This document shows positions 49,457 through 63,779 of a DNA stretch of 64,000 nt, in pieces. The translations under genes and the position numbers were made by a program. The notes beneath the pieces were generated by a model. That model was not told where the DNA came from. It saw nothing but the letters and a program-made list of their open reading frames with translations, and did no database searches. The stretch comes from Balanoglossus misakiensis (Eukaryota > Hemichordata), in NCBI GenBank assembly GCA_040954595.2, contig CM082580.2:9734001-9798000 (forward strand). The letters are read 5' to 3'. Within the stretch, counting starts at the first letter, position 1, and the number at the start of each line of letters is the position of its first letter.

Positions 49457-52400
49457 TCACTGACTGACATAATCCAACTGTGGTACACCATCTACTGTGA
49501 GTGACTTCAAGACGTCGTCTTCATAAACTTCAACAGATTCTTGGCCGTTTTCGAAAACCCTGTATGGAGAAAACATCACACATTTTAGGAAAACGGAATG
49601 ATTGATTCACCACTTTGAGTGAGAAGGCACTCGGAATATCTCCAAGATGGGGTATGGAGATGAGATGAGATGAGAACCAGCTGACAGGGAAGGTACTGCC
49701 AGAGATGTGAACTTACTTTTTTGTCGTCACTTTCTTGCCGTTGATAATTTTTGTTGTTGTCGACGTCCTCTTCACATTTCCCGCTCCCGTACTGAAACTT
49801 GAACTGGACGAAAAACCGGTGAAACTGAAAAACAAAGAATGCAACATGACAGCACATTTTAAGAACATGTCGAAGAAATTGTTCCACTACATCACAATAT
49901 TTTATTACCATATAAATGTACATGTATTTCATACGACAGACTAAGAAAAATACTTGTTTAATACAAGGCAAGGCAGTTGTGTGTAGGGTCCCCATTGGTA
50001 TACATCAACGCAGTCAAACTAATGGCTAGTGAAAGTGTTGCCATGGTTCCTAAATCATTTCCCAATGTTGCCCAACCCATCCTTCGCAACAACACCAAAA
50101 GTAAATGCCACAGTTGAGCCTGTGCTTGTGTCCCTGGCTTTTCAAGGAGCAGCTAGAACACCAGCAAAGCTGCCAGGTGAATAATCCTGCTTGGAACTAC
50201 GACCAAAATATGGACACCTCTCAAAGAATGAATGTCATCCGTCTGGTTACGGACACTGGTGGGAAGCAGGTTGGAAAGACTTACCCCGAACCAAAGCCAC
50301 CAGTGTCAAAGGAATGAACGATCTGATGGCGTGATCCACTATAGATTTGTTTAGAAAGAACAAGATGGGATGAAAGAACATGGAAAGGCGTTTAAAACAT
50401 GGCAACTTAGGTATGTAAAACATAGGTATGTAAAACATAGGTATGTAAAGCATAGCAAAGTGCTTAGTGGAGAACAAATAGTGATGACCAGCAGGTATCT
50501 TGGGGGCTGTACCATTCATGAGTGGGGGTGCTTTTCTGTAGGACTTCATACACGACAATTGAGTTCATGGCTGAAAACATCATTGCAGAGAAATCATGCA
50601 ACATTGAAACAGAAGGAAAAGAAACAGATCTTGCCAAAGTGCAGTGCAACAGCTAGGGGGTCATAGCCTCATCCGACTACCTTCACAACACAAATGCATG
50701 CAGGAGTAATAAACAACAACAGAATAAATTAATTATAACAGGGAGAGAGGGGAAGGGCTAAAGATAAGCAATCTGATCAACCTAATAGCATTCAAAACAA
50801 AACTAGGCATACACGAGGAGACACAAACACCGTTACAACGCACATCATCTCATTCAAATTCGAGTGGGGAATACCTTTTCATTCTACGCTTCATGTGCAT
50901 GGGGGTATTGTGGAAACAGGCACACAACAGAGAAGGGAACAGAAGGGAACTTTGCAATTCCAGCAAAACAGATATATGAGGAGGCTTACCCCGGGTTTGG
51001 AAATCCACCGTTAAATGAAGTAAAAGGTGTCAAACTATATACAGCAGAAATATGGCAAGATAGGAAAAGAACAGAAATCAATGAATAATACATAATAGCA
51101 CGTTATAGTGCTCCAACAACAACAGTCTATGAAATTCCATGAAGAAAGAAAAGTGACACTATATGTCTAGTGCACTTATCAGGAGTAAGGGGTTTTGTAG
51201 AGAAAAGAAGCTGAGGCTTGCAGGTGCAAGGGGAGCCCAGATATGCAGACAGGTCAGGTCTCTGCTCCAAGTGACACACTGTTAAATTTGACACTGTGGA
51301 AACACTGCATTCATAGCAAGTGAGGTAATGTTTTGTTCTGCCACAGGCTTGGCAACTATGCAATACACAGCTACTGAGTAATGTAACCAGACACTGTCAG
51401 CACTGTGTGTACGGTAGATCATGACAAGGACCCAAAATATCTGGGATTGTCTAGCTAAAAGCCATGCAAAGCATCTCTTATTTCACAAGAAGACATCTGC
51501 AATGATAAGAATAGTTCTACTCTCTCGTGTGTACCGGTATGTTCGATAGTACATGTAGTTGCCCTTGAAGTCAGTAAGCTTCACCACTGGTGCCAGAAAA
51601 CTCTTCACATTGCATGCAAAGGTGTAATGCTGATGTACAGAAAATTCCACTATTCCACTAGGTTTGTTAGAAGCCACATTGCTGGATAGTGACAGCGAGT
51701 TTTTTTGCTGCAGCAGTATCACATTCACATTCTATCAAGTTTTTTTTCTGTGAGACTGGAAGCATGCCTGGAGTTCAAATTTATAACATTTCACAGTTGA
51801 TATCAATGTTTTCCCCTCTGCATAGCTTTTCGGGTGTGTAACAGGATCTGTCTGTCAAGGGGTGACTTTACCATGTTCACACATGTATTTAAAGGCCCAT
51901 TAACTTTGATGGCTTTTTTCAGAGTTTCTGTTGTGAGTGTCATCTCTACTTTCTTGGTGTACTCAATGCATTTTCTATACTACCCATCATTCCACTTGTC
52001 AACACAGTCCACCCCAGTACTTAGTAGTACTTGATCACCAGCAACTTGCTTTGAAAGCACACAAAGGTATCACCACCCATAAATACTGCTTGTACATGTA
52101 CTTACTCATTTGCTCCAAAGGGATCCGAGAATGAACTAAACGTCTGGAAACCCCCAAACCCAGGAAACCCACTGCTGAAGGAACTTTGAAACAGCGACGA
52201 CCCGTGACCTCTGTGCCCTGATCCTCTTCTTGTGTCTAGAAAAACAGAATGTGCCAAATGTTAGAATGATACATGTCAGGGTGGTGTGTTCACTTTTCAT
52301 TACAGATATCAATAAATTTATGACTGAAAACATTCTTTAATGGGGCCATCAATAGTTAAAACATGTGCGTGTATCAACCAAATTTCCCTCGAGACATTCA

Positions 52401-55400
52401 AGTCAGCTGAGGTTAACTTGCCCCGTTGAAGCAAAATATTTGGACATGACCAAACTATACATTCTAATTAAAAACAAATGTTGTCGCTGTGTTGTGACTA
52501 CAAAGTCTGATATCTGTGGAATCCACTTCTTTGAAATAATTGATTAAGATGTGATAGAATAATGAGAAAACCGGCATATATATTAGTGGTTGTCAAATAT
52601 AAGACTGTTTTGTGCTGATCAGAACCCAACCCTGATTTAGTTACTGATGAATGCCAGAAAACATGCTGACTTAAGGTCAGAGGTCATTGGTAACATGTTG
52701 GAAATACCAAAGCAGTGGATCATGACACTGTTTCAAGGGACACACAGTCATTTTGTTCTGCGTATCAACAATGATTTGATCACACTCCCTTAAAACCCTT
52801 TCACGTACCCTCATCTCATTTTGTAGAGGTCCAACACTATCATGGTTAAAGCTATTCCCCTTTCTTATAATGGGCCAGACCATCGCATGCCAGTTCAGAA
52901 AAGTGATCAAATTAGTCAACACTTATCAGGACAACGTCTGGCAAACGAACATTAAAGGGACGCCACTGGAGTTCCACTCGCGCTGTTCAGGTCCTATTAC
53001 ACAATCACCATGGTTTAGCCACTATTTCATCCACACATGTTACAGTTTACATTAACAGATAATATGACCTCAGCCAGTACTCCGATTGATTAATCTCGTT
53101 TTGTTCGTGCTAATCTCAAAATAAGTGTCTGGATGTCTGAAACTTACTGAGCCATACAAGAAGAAAATAAACCAAGTACTCTATCGCCAGTATATGCTAT
53201 TCAACTCAGTATGAAGTTAAAAATATTGGTAAGAACTTGAAGGACAAAATTGCTGTCTGTTGACATTATTTTGGATATTTTTGTTCTGTGAGATGTTCAT
53301 CTCACTGAACCTTATATAATCAGCTGTCAGAGCACTAATACTCTCACTCAGCCTGTCAAAATCAGATAGAAAATACTTGTGGCTGACATGATTTACCACA
53401 AAAACTGGCAATTATGTCATCCAAGTATTTCCATGTTATGCGTAGAATGTGAGAGTGCAGCAGCTCGCACAGGAAGTGAAATTCATCATCTTCTGATACG
53501 CTGAATAGAATCATTTCAGATGCAAAACAAAAATTCCATAATGTCACAATATCGAGACTTTGTCCCTTTGAAATATACAGCATGATAGTACAAGGTGTAG
53601 TCCCTTTACCGGAAGCTATGGTAAAAACTAGGCAAATAGGTTAATGAGCTTTAACTGTGATGAGGTGCAAGTTAGGTACATACAACAGTATGAAGAGACA
53701 AGAACTTCTGAAGTTAATATTCAGAGTGAAAGATGAGACAAAGGTGATAAAATTTACCGGTTTGGGTGTTATAGCCACCACCATAGAGATTGGCTGGCTC
53801 ACTTTGTCTCCGCATTCCTAGCAGTGGATAAAAACAGAGTGAGAGACGTATAGGCCGAGAGGCGTTTTGGAAATCGCAGTGGAGAGACGTACGTCACAAC
53901 AGCTGGATCGAGATATATCTCAACACAAATACACGGATCAGCGGCCTCCTGGTGTCGGACGGACGAGTCACTGGAAACTGTCTATCCGTGTCACGTACAC
54001 CCGTAGCACACCCGGATTATTCTGGTTGGCTATTTTTTTCAGTTACGTGGTAAAACTGGTAAACATGCCCCCCACGGTTGCCTTGTGTGGCCCAATGACT
54101 CGGCAGATTCAAATTATTTTTGGACGTCTCTCCTGTCTCCCCCCACAGGGCATAATGAGCCATTCCTCCTTCGATTTCATGACTCCAAAATGATCTAGTT
54201 CCAGTTCATGATCTACGTGATTTATTGGTATAGGGCACCCGGGCAATGGTATGTCAAATAAAATTCCCAATTTGGTAGAAGGTTTCAGGAGTTATAGGCT
54301 CAAGACAGTTGAATATCGAAAGTGGAGACAATGATTTAATGAGGTGACAGTATACAAACATGCATTAACACAGAAATCATGAAGACAAATTTAATATACG
54401 AACAGTTATTCAACAGCTATGTATACATTAAAAATAGGATCATCGCCACCATTTAGAATCTGAACATGCAACATTCCATGAATAACTCGAGTACATGCAA
54501 GATATGCAAGGGCACTTGCAATGGATATATTACGGAACAGCCCCACCTCAGTCCTTTCTTTTGAAGTTCTTTTGTTTACTAGCGATTGTGGACAGACACA
54601 GTCCCTTTTAAGAAGATGCAAGACTTACCTTCAAAAAATTCTGCAAAGGGATCCCTGCCACCGAAGAAATCCCTGAACACTTCATCGGGAGTCTTGAAGT
54701 CAAAGTGGAAGAAACTGCCAAAGTCATCGGGGAATTCAGTACCAAAGTCAGCACCTGTCAAGACGAGGAACAGAGAAGAATTAATGTTTAATACATGTAC
54801 TCTTGTTTCAGCAAGATTCATTTGATTACGATGAGTTGTTGCACATACCGAGGCGGTTATCCCTGGACGTTTAGCATCCCAACATACCTATTCTGCTCTT
54901 GTGCTCAGAAAATAGGACCGATATGCGGCCCATTCTACCAATGGCTGTCATTGGCCAAAGTATCACAGAGACATTCTGACTGGTGAATATGTATTTCTTG
55001 TATGGCATTATTAAAGAACATATGTGTAACTATCCCAGAACAGCTAGACCTGTTGGACTAGACAATGTAGCATCATAAGCGCCTGACTCCATGCATACAT
55101 AATATCCATGCAAATGCACCCAGAAAGTATAAAAAATAAATAATGTGTACATAAAAATCATCAGTATTTGCCAATGCAGTGGAAGGAACACAACAAGCAC
55201 TGTACTTCCTCTGGGTTCTATGACTTAACCAACAATTTAACCTCAAAAGTCAGATTTATTGATCTTCAGCTTACTGTGCACATGTACAAGTACTTTGTTA
55301 GGTCATTCTGGACTGGTTGTTTTCAATATTATCCTTAAAAACTGTGAGTGCCCATGTCAGAACTTCGCACTTCATGAAGTAGAAACTTTTTTAATGTGAC

Positions 55401-58400
55401 AGTTTCTAATTAACACTGAAAGAATTATAGCAAACTAAAGAAAAGATACATGTATTGTAAAAGGCCATTCTTGTGTATGGCAGTGCAACTTTATATATTG
55501 TTGTGTGTGGTGTGTTTGTGTGTGGGGGGGGGGGGGACAAGACAGCGGCATGGCAACGGCTGTGATCAGGTTTGAATCTAGTTGCACTCTCTGTGAAAAA
55601 AACAGTAAGATTTCAGATGCCATGTGCCCTCTACTTCTGGCTAGGATTGTGTTCAGAGTTTTTCTAAAGTTGAGGTAATGGTAACTGCCATGAATGGCCT
55701 GATGCAGTGACAGTGTACATTTGTACGTTTTCTGGGCTGAATCCAATTTGGTTTTGAGAACTTGTGTGTCAATGGTGGATGGAGATGAGTTTTGATGAGC
55801 GAAAGTATAGCCAGCGGAATTTATTTGAATGAAGGTGTCAGAGAAGCAGCTATGAACTGAAATTACTGTATCTTTAGTACAATGTAATTAACTGCTTTAA
55901 TTAGTTATACAAAGTACATGTATGATATAGAGGATGTTCTGAAGCACCAGTGTTACTTTAGCTTATGACCTCCCGTTTCTTAAACATGGCAAAAATCGGC
56001 CATCTTGAAATTATGTCCACCATATGAGATTTTCATCACTCGCCTTAGTAGACAAAAACCTATTAATATTTGGTGATACTGTAACTCTCTGAGTCATTTT
56101 GTGAGAAATTTTTCAAAAATGCTCTTAAAAGCTTGGGGTTACACAATCACTTCATATCAAAGTGTGAAGTCATTAGCACTGGAGGGGTGAAACAACCAAC
56201 ACCAACAAGCAAATGGGAAAAGCCATGCGCAGCACTTGCTTGACACACTGGTTAATATGCATGGATAACACAACAGAGCACAAAATGTTAATTTAATTGA
56301 CATTATTTGCTATATTACCTGTTAAAATAAACCAAAAATTATTATTAATGCAAATACGGGTAAGTTAGGACCATATAAATATGAAATGAAAAAAATTCCA
56401 GCGAAAGAAAGACAAATGAAAATGCAAATGATAAAAGGAGTGATAAAAACCTCGCCAATATGTTCTCCTTCTTCTAGGATTAGTAGTTGTTCTTGTCCTG
56501 TAATTCCTTCTATAGGATGGCCTGGAACTTCCTGTAAGGTGTTTGGGATGGGTGATTTAAAATACAACTACAGAGGGCAGTATTTAGACACACGAAACAA
56601 AAACCTGCGGTGATTCTTAACGAGGGCGGAAACTTGAAGAGGATGCGGTTCTACTTCTTGCGAGGAAACAATTATCTGCATTTGCCTCGACTAACAGAAT
56701 CAAGAAGGCTCCTAACTTGTCAGAAACCTGGGGTGCAATTTCCCCTAAGGAATCTGTTCGCAGAGAATACCACAGATGTGTTTAGACTTAGTGTACTGTG
56801 GGGAAAAAATGGCGAGAGTGAAAAAGTCGTGGCAGTGTAGATCTGATATCCTAGAGAAGCAGAAAAAAAGCCAGGTGTTAACACAAAGCTCTGAAGAAAA
56901 AAGGTGCTTTTAAAAAGAAGCTGGAAAAAAATTAGAATGGGCGACAATTTTTCTCATGCAAAGGTGCAGCCAGCAAATCATGGAGGTTCACATCACAACA
57001 AGCAGCATTCCTATCTACAGTCCTTGCTATTCAACAGCAATTAACAGCATTTCCTGTGGTGTTAGTATTAAAGCAGCCCTTTGCATCATGCATATCTGCA
57101 AATAATGCGTCAAAAAAAATGATGGCGCCAAATAACTTTCAGCACATGTCTGAATGCGTGTGGCTGACAAAATTCCAGGTTACATCTCTGGAAAGACAAT
57201 AAACAGCACAGCTTCCAGAATGACAAATACTTGAACTTGAACTCCTTGAGGACAAGCAATAGTGTTGTTAGTGATTGATGCATATTTCTTGTGAGTACAG
57301 TGCTACAAGCAGTCATGGCAGCTGGCTTTGCTGACAAGAGGAGAGGCAAAGCTAGCAAGAATGCAGAGCTCTTTCCTATGTCTCTGTGACAGTGTCTGTG
57401 ATGTCGATACAACTCTCTCTGTGCAAAATATCTGACATGGCACTCATTTCAATCCTTTCAAAGTCACATAATTCCAAAGTGTTCTTTTAGGGTTAAGAGT
57501 TTGTATGAAACTATATTAAACATGCCGTAATTCACCGAATTCCAGAAATAAGACAACCCATCTTGATTTCATGAGTGTTAGATGTATATTTCTGAATAAA
57601 AATGTTCCTACCTCCTGTTGAGCCATTAAGACCTTCTACACCATATCTGTCATAAATTTCTTTCTTTTGCTCTGTGGGGAGAAAAAAACACATCTATTTA
57701 CTAACTATCTATATACCGTAACTACATGAAGGTGCATCGAGGTCCTCACATTTCATCAAAATTACATTCTATCATGATGGACACTTACTATCTGAGAGCA
57801 CTTGATATGCCTCGGAAATTTCTTTGAACTTCTTCTCAGCTTCATCTTTCTGGTCTTGGTTTTTGTCTGGGTGCCATTTTAATGCTAATTTACGGTACCT
57901 GAAAGAAGGAAGTAACAGGGGGAAAATGAAATTATTATATTCGTCTTGCCAATGCTACTATCAAATTTCAATTTTTGAAATTACCCAAATCACATTATAC
58001 ATTGAATGTGTGTATCACTCACAGACAGCCCTAATTCACCTATTCAAAACACAAGCTAATCATCTGCCCACCCTTTTTTCAATATTGGAGCCAAAAGTAT
58101 GTACATGGAAGTACAGGTAAAAAAACACATTGTGGGGTTTCTGTCTACGTTTAAAGCTCTTTGTAGTCGATGACAATATTGAAATTAATGGCCCATATAG
58201 CATCAAAGTGCAAAGTTGAAACAATTGTAGCGCTGTTTTCATGTCTAACCTAATTTATCTGTAGCTATTATCTTTTATGAGCATAATGGCATTTTGCGAC
58301 AAATCTATTTCTCAACCCCTACAATGTATCATAACAACAGATCACATTCCCTTTTTGATTCAATCGATCTGGTCACAAATGTACATGACTTGATATTTCA

Positions 58401-59476
58401 TAAATCAAACAGTAATGCGACAAGTGGCATATGTTGGTGATTATATTAAGGTTGCGGGATGGGAGACTCTAAAACACATTCCAACCAAAATCTTATCAAG
58501 TCAATGAAACAGGACTATAAATTGGATGATGAACTTACACGTACTAGTCAGTATATCCCTACCAAGACAAATGTGCCATCATATTATATATATAAAATAG
58601 ATTTAGATTATCATTCCAGCCATATATATTGATACCTTAATAAGTATCAGGATAGTCCAGCGAGAGTTGCTGGAACACACAGTAGCCAATGTATGTATGT
58701 TTATACAAATTTTAATCAATTTTTTTATCTGGGGTTTAGTTAGTCTACGTATCATATATGCCACAAATGCTGGCACTTGTCAATCAATGGATGGCTAGGT
58801 GGTGAGTCACTGCTGCTACGCATGATAACTGCTTGGTAAATATGGTTGTCTCAACCGTATAATGAGGCAGTTACCGATATATCAAGGCCGTTTGATATAC
58901 CAAAACAGTGTAATGTCTGATGCAGTTGAGGGCACTAGCCAGGTCGAAACACTTCCTTTCCACACTCTCTCTCGGGTCCAGTCCATCCCTCTAGTTTATT
59001 CATATTAAAATCATGAATCATACATCCTAGTGCACTATTCACAGCATGGGAACCTTATCCAGGAGTTAATACCATATTTAGCATACCATACAAGTTTGCA
59101 TTTCAAACAAAGCCACCAGATATTTATAACAACTTGCAAATATGATATATCCCTGTGTACTTTTAACTCTGAGACGCATCCAGGGCTCTGCAAAGTCAAG
59201 GTCATGTTGTGTAAACATTCGCTGTAAATATAATCTCCTATATGAAGGATCTTCTGACATTCAAAAGCGAAAAAGTGTCAATAGCAATAGCTTCTTGCAG
59301 CTATTAAAACCAGGAGTGAGTGCAGTGTTTCAGAAATTCCCTCTCTACAAGCCACTTGACACCACTTAAAGTGCGGTACACACAGACTGATCATGATGTG
59401 CATAAACTTACGCTTTTTTGATTTCTTCTTCAGTGGATGACCTTGATACTCCCAAAACTTTATAGTAGTCAACCAT
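49457..59476 (-). CDS. DNAJB6: DNAJB6-type Hsp40 co-chaperone, 271 aa
   Basis: A class B J-protein that should recruit Hsp70 and suppress protein aggregation. Exons 5' to 3': 59476-59412, 57898-57789, 57671-57612, 54754-54629, 53817-53758, 52235-52106, 50338-50285, 49824-49717, 49559-49457; they total 816 nt in one frame. The J domain spans residues 1 to about 70 ([20 protein letters not shown] start) with HPD at 31-33. Then comes a Gly/Phe-rich region with [15 protein letters not shown], then a Ser-rich segment ([15 protein letters not shown]) like the one DNAJB6 uses to bind aggregation-prone proteins. The C-terminus [20 protein letters not shown], then [20 protein letters not shown], matches DNAJB6, with DNAJB2 the second choice. 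The length lies between the short DNAJB6 form and DNAJB2. The ATG follows directly on an acceptor (ttttccccaag|ATG), so a 5' UTR exon lies upstream. In the exon at 50338 the acceptor ctatag was chosen over a nearer catcag because only it keeps the frame. Confidence 0.92.
50409..50453. repeat. 15-bp tandem repeat, three units
   Basis: aggtatgtaaaacat occurs three times in a row, the last with one change (aaagcat). It is in a DNAJ intron, 71 bases upstream of the exon at 50338 in transcript order. Confidence 0.8.
52789..52847 (-). mobile_element. piggyBac-like MITE copy, reverse orientation, DNAJ intron
   Basis: ttaaaaccctttcacgtacc at the left, the family word aggtccaac (reverse of gttggacct) inside, and catggTTAA at the right. 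Shorter than the other copies. Confidence 0.4.
55524..55536. repeat. G13 homopolymer after a GT-rich stretch
   Basis: Thirteen G follow tgtgtttgtgtgt in a DNAJ intron. Confidence 0.7.
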
Positions 59477-60900
59477 CTTGGGGAAAAAAAAGTCTTGTGT
59501 TATCGTAGAAAACCCCAGGCACTACTGTCCGTTATCTGCGGAAGAAGCAAACCAGAAATGCAGCGATCAATGCAAGCACGGGATGTACATATGCACAGCT
59601 GACCCGCGGATAAATAGTCTGTCATATCTAGTGCAACATTCAGACTTCAAATTTCTTTCTGTGCGGTGTAAATATATCTCAAAGCAGGATGGCAATTTAT
59701 TATTGCCTTCAACAAATTTTTTTCTTCACAAATTACCCAGACATATCAGTATACGTACACTGGAATCAGTGTAGTTCTCTATAGACACGTACAGCCCCTC
59801 CTGTTAATCTAATGAACTCATGGAGTTTTGGATTCAGCTAGACAACGGCTGAGGTCACTGCAAACTGAATAGATGTACACGCACACTTTGAAAGGCATTG
59901 TGTCTGGTGGTCATCCATTGTGAGATTATAGATACTGCCATAAAAGCAATGATTCAGTCAATCAGCGTCGCTTGAATAAAGTTGCTCGGGATGAGGATAA
60001 CGCCCAGGTCATCGGCAAATACGATTTTCCGGGTGAAATCAATCTGGAAAAACATGGTTTCAATGCAGACTTCCTATACAAATTGCGTATCTACTCTGCA
60101 TGAAATTTGAAACAAGGGTCTATCAGTATCACATTCACACCTCATTAATTAAAACGTAATATACCCATATTCAGAAATACATTGCATGTACAGACCAATG
60201 TATAATACATATTATCACCAGGTATCAAATGAAAGTAACTTCTACACTGTATCCCATACAAATACACATTATGAAGTACTTCACTATATGTGTATTTATA
60301 GAAAATAGATTTTTCAACCTCCTTTTGCCATATGACAGGCCAAGTCATTTTGCTGTCATATGAGCAATGAGAGAATGAACTTCCAGTATAATGTCTGCTA
60401 CATGTAGCTGGTACATTGTACTGGGCACAGGAAATCTTGAACAGCTGCACTTTTTAAATCATACAGGATGAAGTTTTGTTGCCTTTTCTCTGATCCCATT
60501 TGTAACATTAATCAAGCTTGGGAATTCTTGTGGAAATAAAACAAATGACCCCTTTGTATGGGCTTACTATTGGAACTGTTTCAAAGATGTTGGAGAAACA
60601 TACAATATGCGACAAAGTCCAGTCCCTTTCAGGCTTACGTGCAGCCTAATAATAGAGTGGGAAACATAATGTACACATAAACTAAATGCTCGCGCAGATT
60701 TGTGCATTACAACTACAATCCACTCATGTAGAATAGAATGCCGACTGTCTGGTTGCATAGCGGGAAATTCTAGAACTTCCAAGCCCTACAAGTTCCATAC
60801 TATTCATCGAGAAGCTGAAAATTCCTCATCACAGTTGACAGTACAGTATGTGTGAAATGTACACACAGAAATTTCAAAAATCACCATTTCTTGCATTTAC

Positions 60901-61020
60901 CTCAACAAGTTCTTTCTTGGTCTCCACTTTTAACGGAAAGATGACCTTAGCACAAGAACGCTTTCTACAATCTAGTACGCAGAATATCAACTGATGAACA
61001 ACGGAGGACACATAACACAC
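60901..61020 (-). other. Candidate 5' UTR exon of the DNAJ gene
   Basis: On the minus strand a good donor (gttgag|gtaaatg) ends at 60901, 1.4 kb upstream of the ATG exon, which itself begins at an acceptor. The frame that would join the J protein is open here but meets a stop with no ATG, so the exon would be untranslated. The 5' end is unknown; the surrounding 60960-61150 is CpG-richer than its flanks. Confidence 0.4.
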
Positions 61021-61149
61021 ATTCTGCCCGACCCGTCACTATAGGCTGACTGAACTCAGTATATTATCGGTGACCTCTTGACATGCGATATTCACAGCAC
61101 GAGAGAGTGTGTGTCCTGAGTCAGTCTGACCGAGCCTCTGTTATTGTTT

Positions 61150-63700
61150 GGAGGAGCTTTGTATCTGGCATATGAGATGGTGGGAGTTTATCAGACACAA
61201 GCCCAAGCATACATGTTACCAAAATCCAAAGTATGACAAAGTGACTTGTACAGATCAAATACCACCTATAATACAGTCAGTAAATCATTTCAGAAGACAT
61301 GTGGTGAAACTGGGCAACATAAATGATGACCTACCCTGAAGCATTTCCTGAACGTCAAATAGCACAGTGGTGTATTCCTGGTTTTGGAAAAACTTTAAAA
61401 GGATGCAAAATTAGAAGGACAGAGGCATACTTTCTATGACTTTTTCTACAATGACTAGCAGAAAGACAATATGCCTGTTTCCTACACTAAATACTTTTAA
61501 GGTGACTGAGTGTGATTGGAGCCAGCTGCCACTTTGAAGTACAATGCTGAACGTCCATTTTGGTTGTTAAGAACTGACAACTCAATTCTCAACCAAATAT
61601 TGCATGTGACATCTCTTTCGTCAACAAACGTGCAAGCAGGGTACATGCATGTACATGTATATTTCAGAGACATCCTGGCAAAGCACTCCAACTTCCAAGC
61701 CTGTCAATTGATCCAAAAATCACTCAATCAATAAATATCATCAGCACATCTTTCATCAGAGACTCATTTATGGCACATCTTTGCTTTCAATTTTTCATAT
61801 AAATTGCAACTTTTGCAGTCGTCATTAAATGGCATGCCATACATCCATTACCATGACTACCCCTCTTTGTTCTCATGTGGAACATCAATTAGCATCATTA
61901 CTTCAATACCCACTGAGATGGTGTCGCTGCCATGATTTAAGGGGAACAAAGGTCATTGACATGGCAACCATAACAAAGTCTTCACCACAGGTATGTCTGT
62001 GAGGAGAGAATTTGTACACCAGATGGTCAGACTGTGGTTACACAACGACATTCCCTCAATTCCTGGAAAATCAACCCTCAGGTTTAGTGAAAATAACACT
62101 TCAACCTTGTATAGCTATTGGAGGGTTTCCACAATCAAAGTGTTCATAACTGCATATTACTTTTTAGCAAAGCTTTGACAGATATATGGATGTAAATAAT
62201 ATTTGAACTTCTAGCGGTATACACTACATGATGATTCTAGCAAAAACTGTGGCCTACTCACATAATCTTCATTTCATCATTTAAAGGTCAAAATGACTTT
62301 ACTCCATTAGCTGACCCAGATATGTCAAGTTCACCAACTACATGCATATGTAGTTAAACCGTATCATATGTACAGTGGTGATCCTATTTTATGTCAAATT
62401 GAATTATAGCCAGACAGGTTAGAGGTCACAGGGTTAGTTTCCCTTGACTCTGGAAAAGGCTATTAAAATTCACAGTCCTGGAATTCTTTGCAGGTTCCAA
62501 TCATGATACAAGTGACAAATGGAGGCCAATGGTTATCAGAGCATTTGGGATCATTTGCGGGAATTTCCTTCTTTCCTCCTGGACTCATTCCACATTCAGC
62601 AATGTGCCAGATCTTGTCAAGCAATCATAAAAACCATTAGCCTTGTCAGTTCCAGAAGGTCAAGACTTCTCATAGCACAGAAATTTTTGGTAATAAAATC
62701 AAAAGATGACGGTTTGTCCCCACAACTTCCTTCATAACTCTCTTCATGAAATGTCTACATCATTAAAATCTATTCATCATTTACGCCAACTTCAACAATT
62801 CATTGGCCTATATCCTTTAATTAAAGCACCACACAGTACACTACTACCATCCTAATCACCCCACCAACCAAAACGACTTCCGGATGGGAACAACGTCAGC
62901 AGTCAGTGACCTAACAGGCAAATCAATTTTTTTTACAAAACAAAACAAAAACAACAGGGCACATGTGTTACATATGATCATAATTCATTACAGAGGGCTG
63001 GATTACTGTAAATCTACCCATGTATTTCAAAGTTGTTTATGATTACAAGATTTTTGGACAGTATGATGATTAAATGAAATGTCCTGGCTAGTCATAATAG
63101 CTCAGTAACTCAGGGGATGCATCATATTTTACATATTTGTACATCATGTAGTTTCTGACAACACTAGCATTATGGTATAAACTATTTGGAGAAAAAAAAT
63201 TATAACGTCATACAGATACACCCTATAGAAAGTGACCCATTTCTTTTAAACAGCGATCACAATAGCAATACACCCCCACAGGCCCACCCACACAACATGA
63301 CACTCCTTTTGTTCATAAATACCAAAACTGATGAATTGAGTCTTTAGTCACAAAAAATGAGTGATCATCAATCACGAGTTTTCCTGCTTTTTCGTATAAT
63401 AGCCAATGAATGATCTGACCATATTCCATAAACCGCACAATCAATCCAGGTTGCAACGTCGATTGCTTTGGTTATTTGGGAATCAAGAAATTGATACACT
63501 TTTAAATTAGAAGTTGATGGTAAAATTGAGGAAGGGAGTGATCAAACTTTTATTTCAAGGAAATGAAACAGAATCCCAAGAAAGTATGTCAACCGGTTGT
63601 GATGTAAGCCTTAGGGATTTCAGATTGGGGCATCCCCCACAGGAAAAGATTTCCCAATATAGTAGTGAAACTTCTACAAGAGAACTTCACCTGTGGTATA
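61150..63700. other. Gene-free stretch right of the DNAJ gene
   Basis: A/T-rich DNA without recognised exons, RNA genes or transposon ends. Short open frames have no protein-like composition. Confidence 0.4.
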
Positions 63701-63711
63701 CCGTGCGCTGC

Positions 63712-63732
63712 CCCCCCCCCCCCCCCCCCCCC
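63712..63732. repeat. C21 homopolymer
   Basis: About twenty-one C are followed by tcc; the length is uncertain as in other long C runs. Confidence 0.75.
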
Positions 63733-63779
63733 TCCAATTAACACATACAGGGAAGAGATGAATACACTAATTAGCATAT

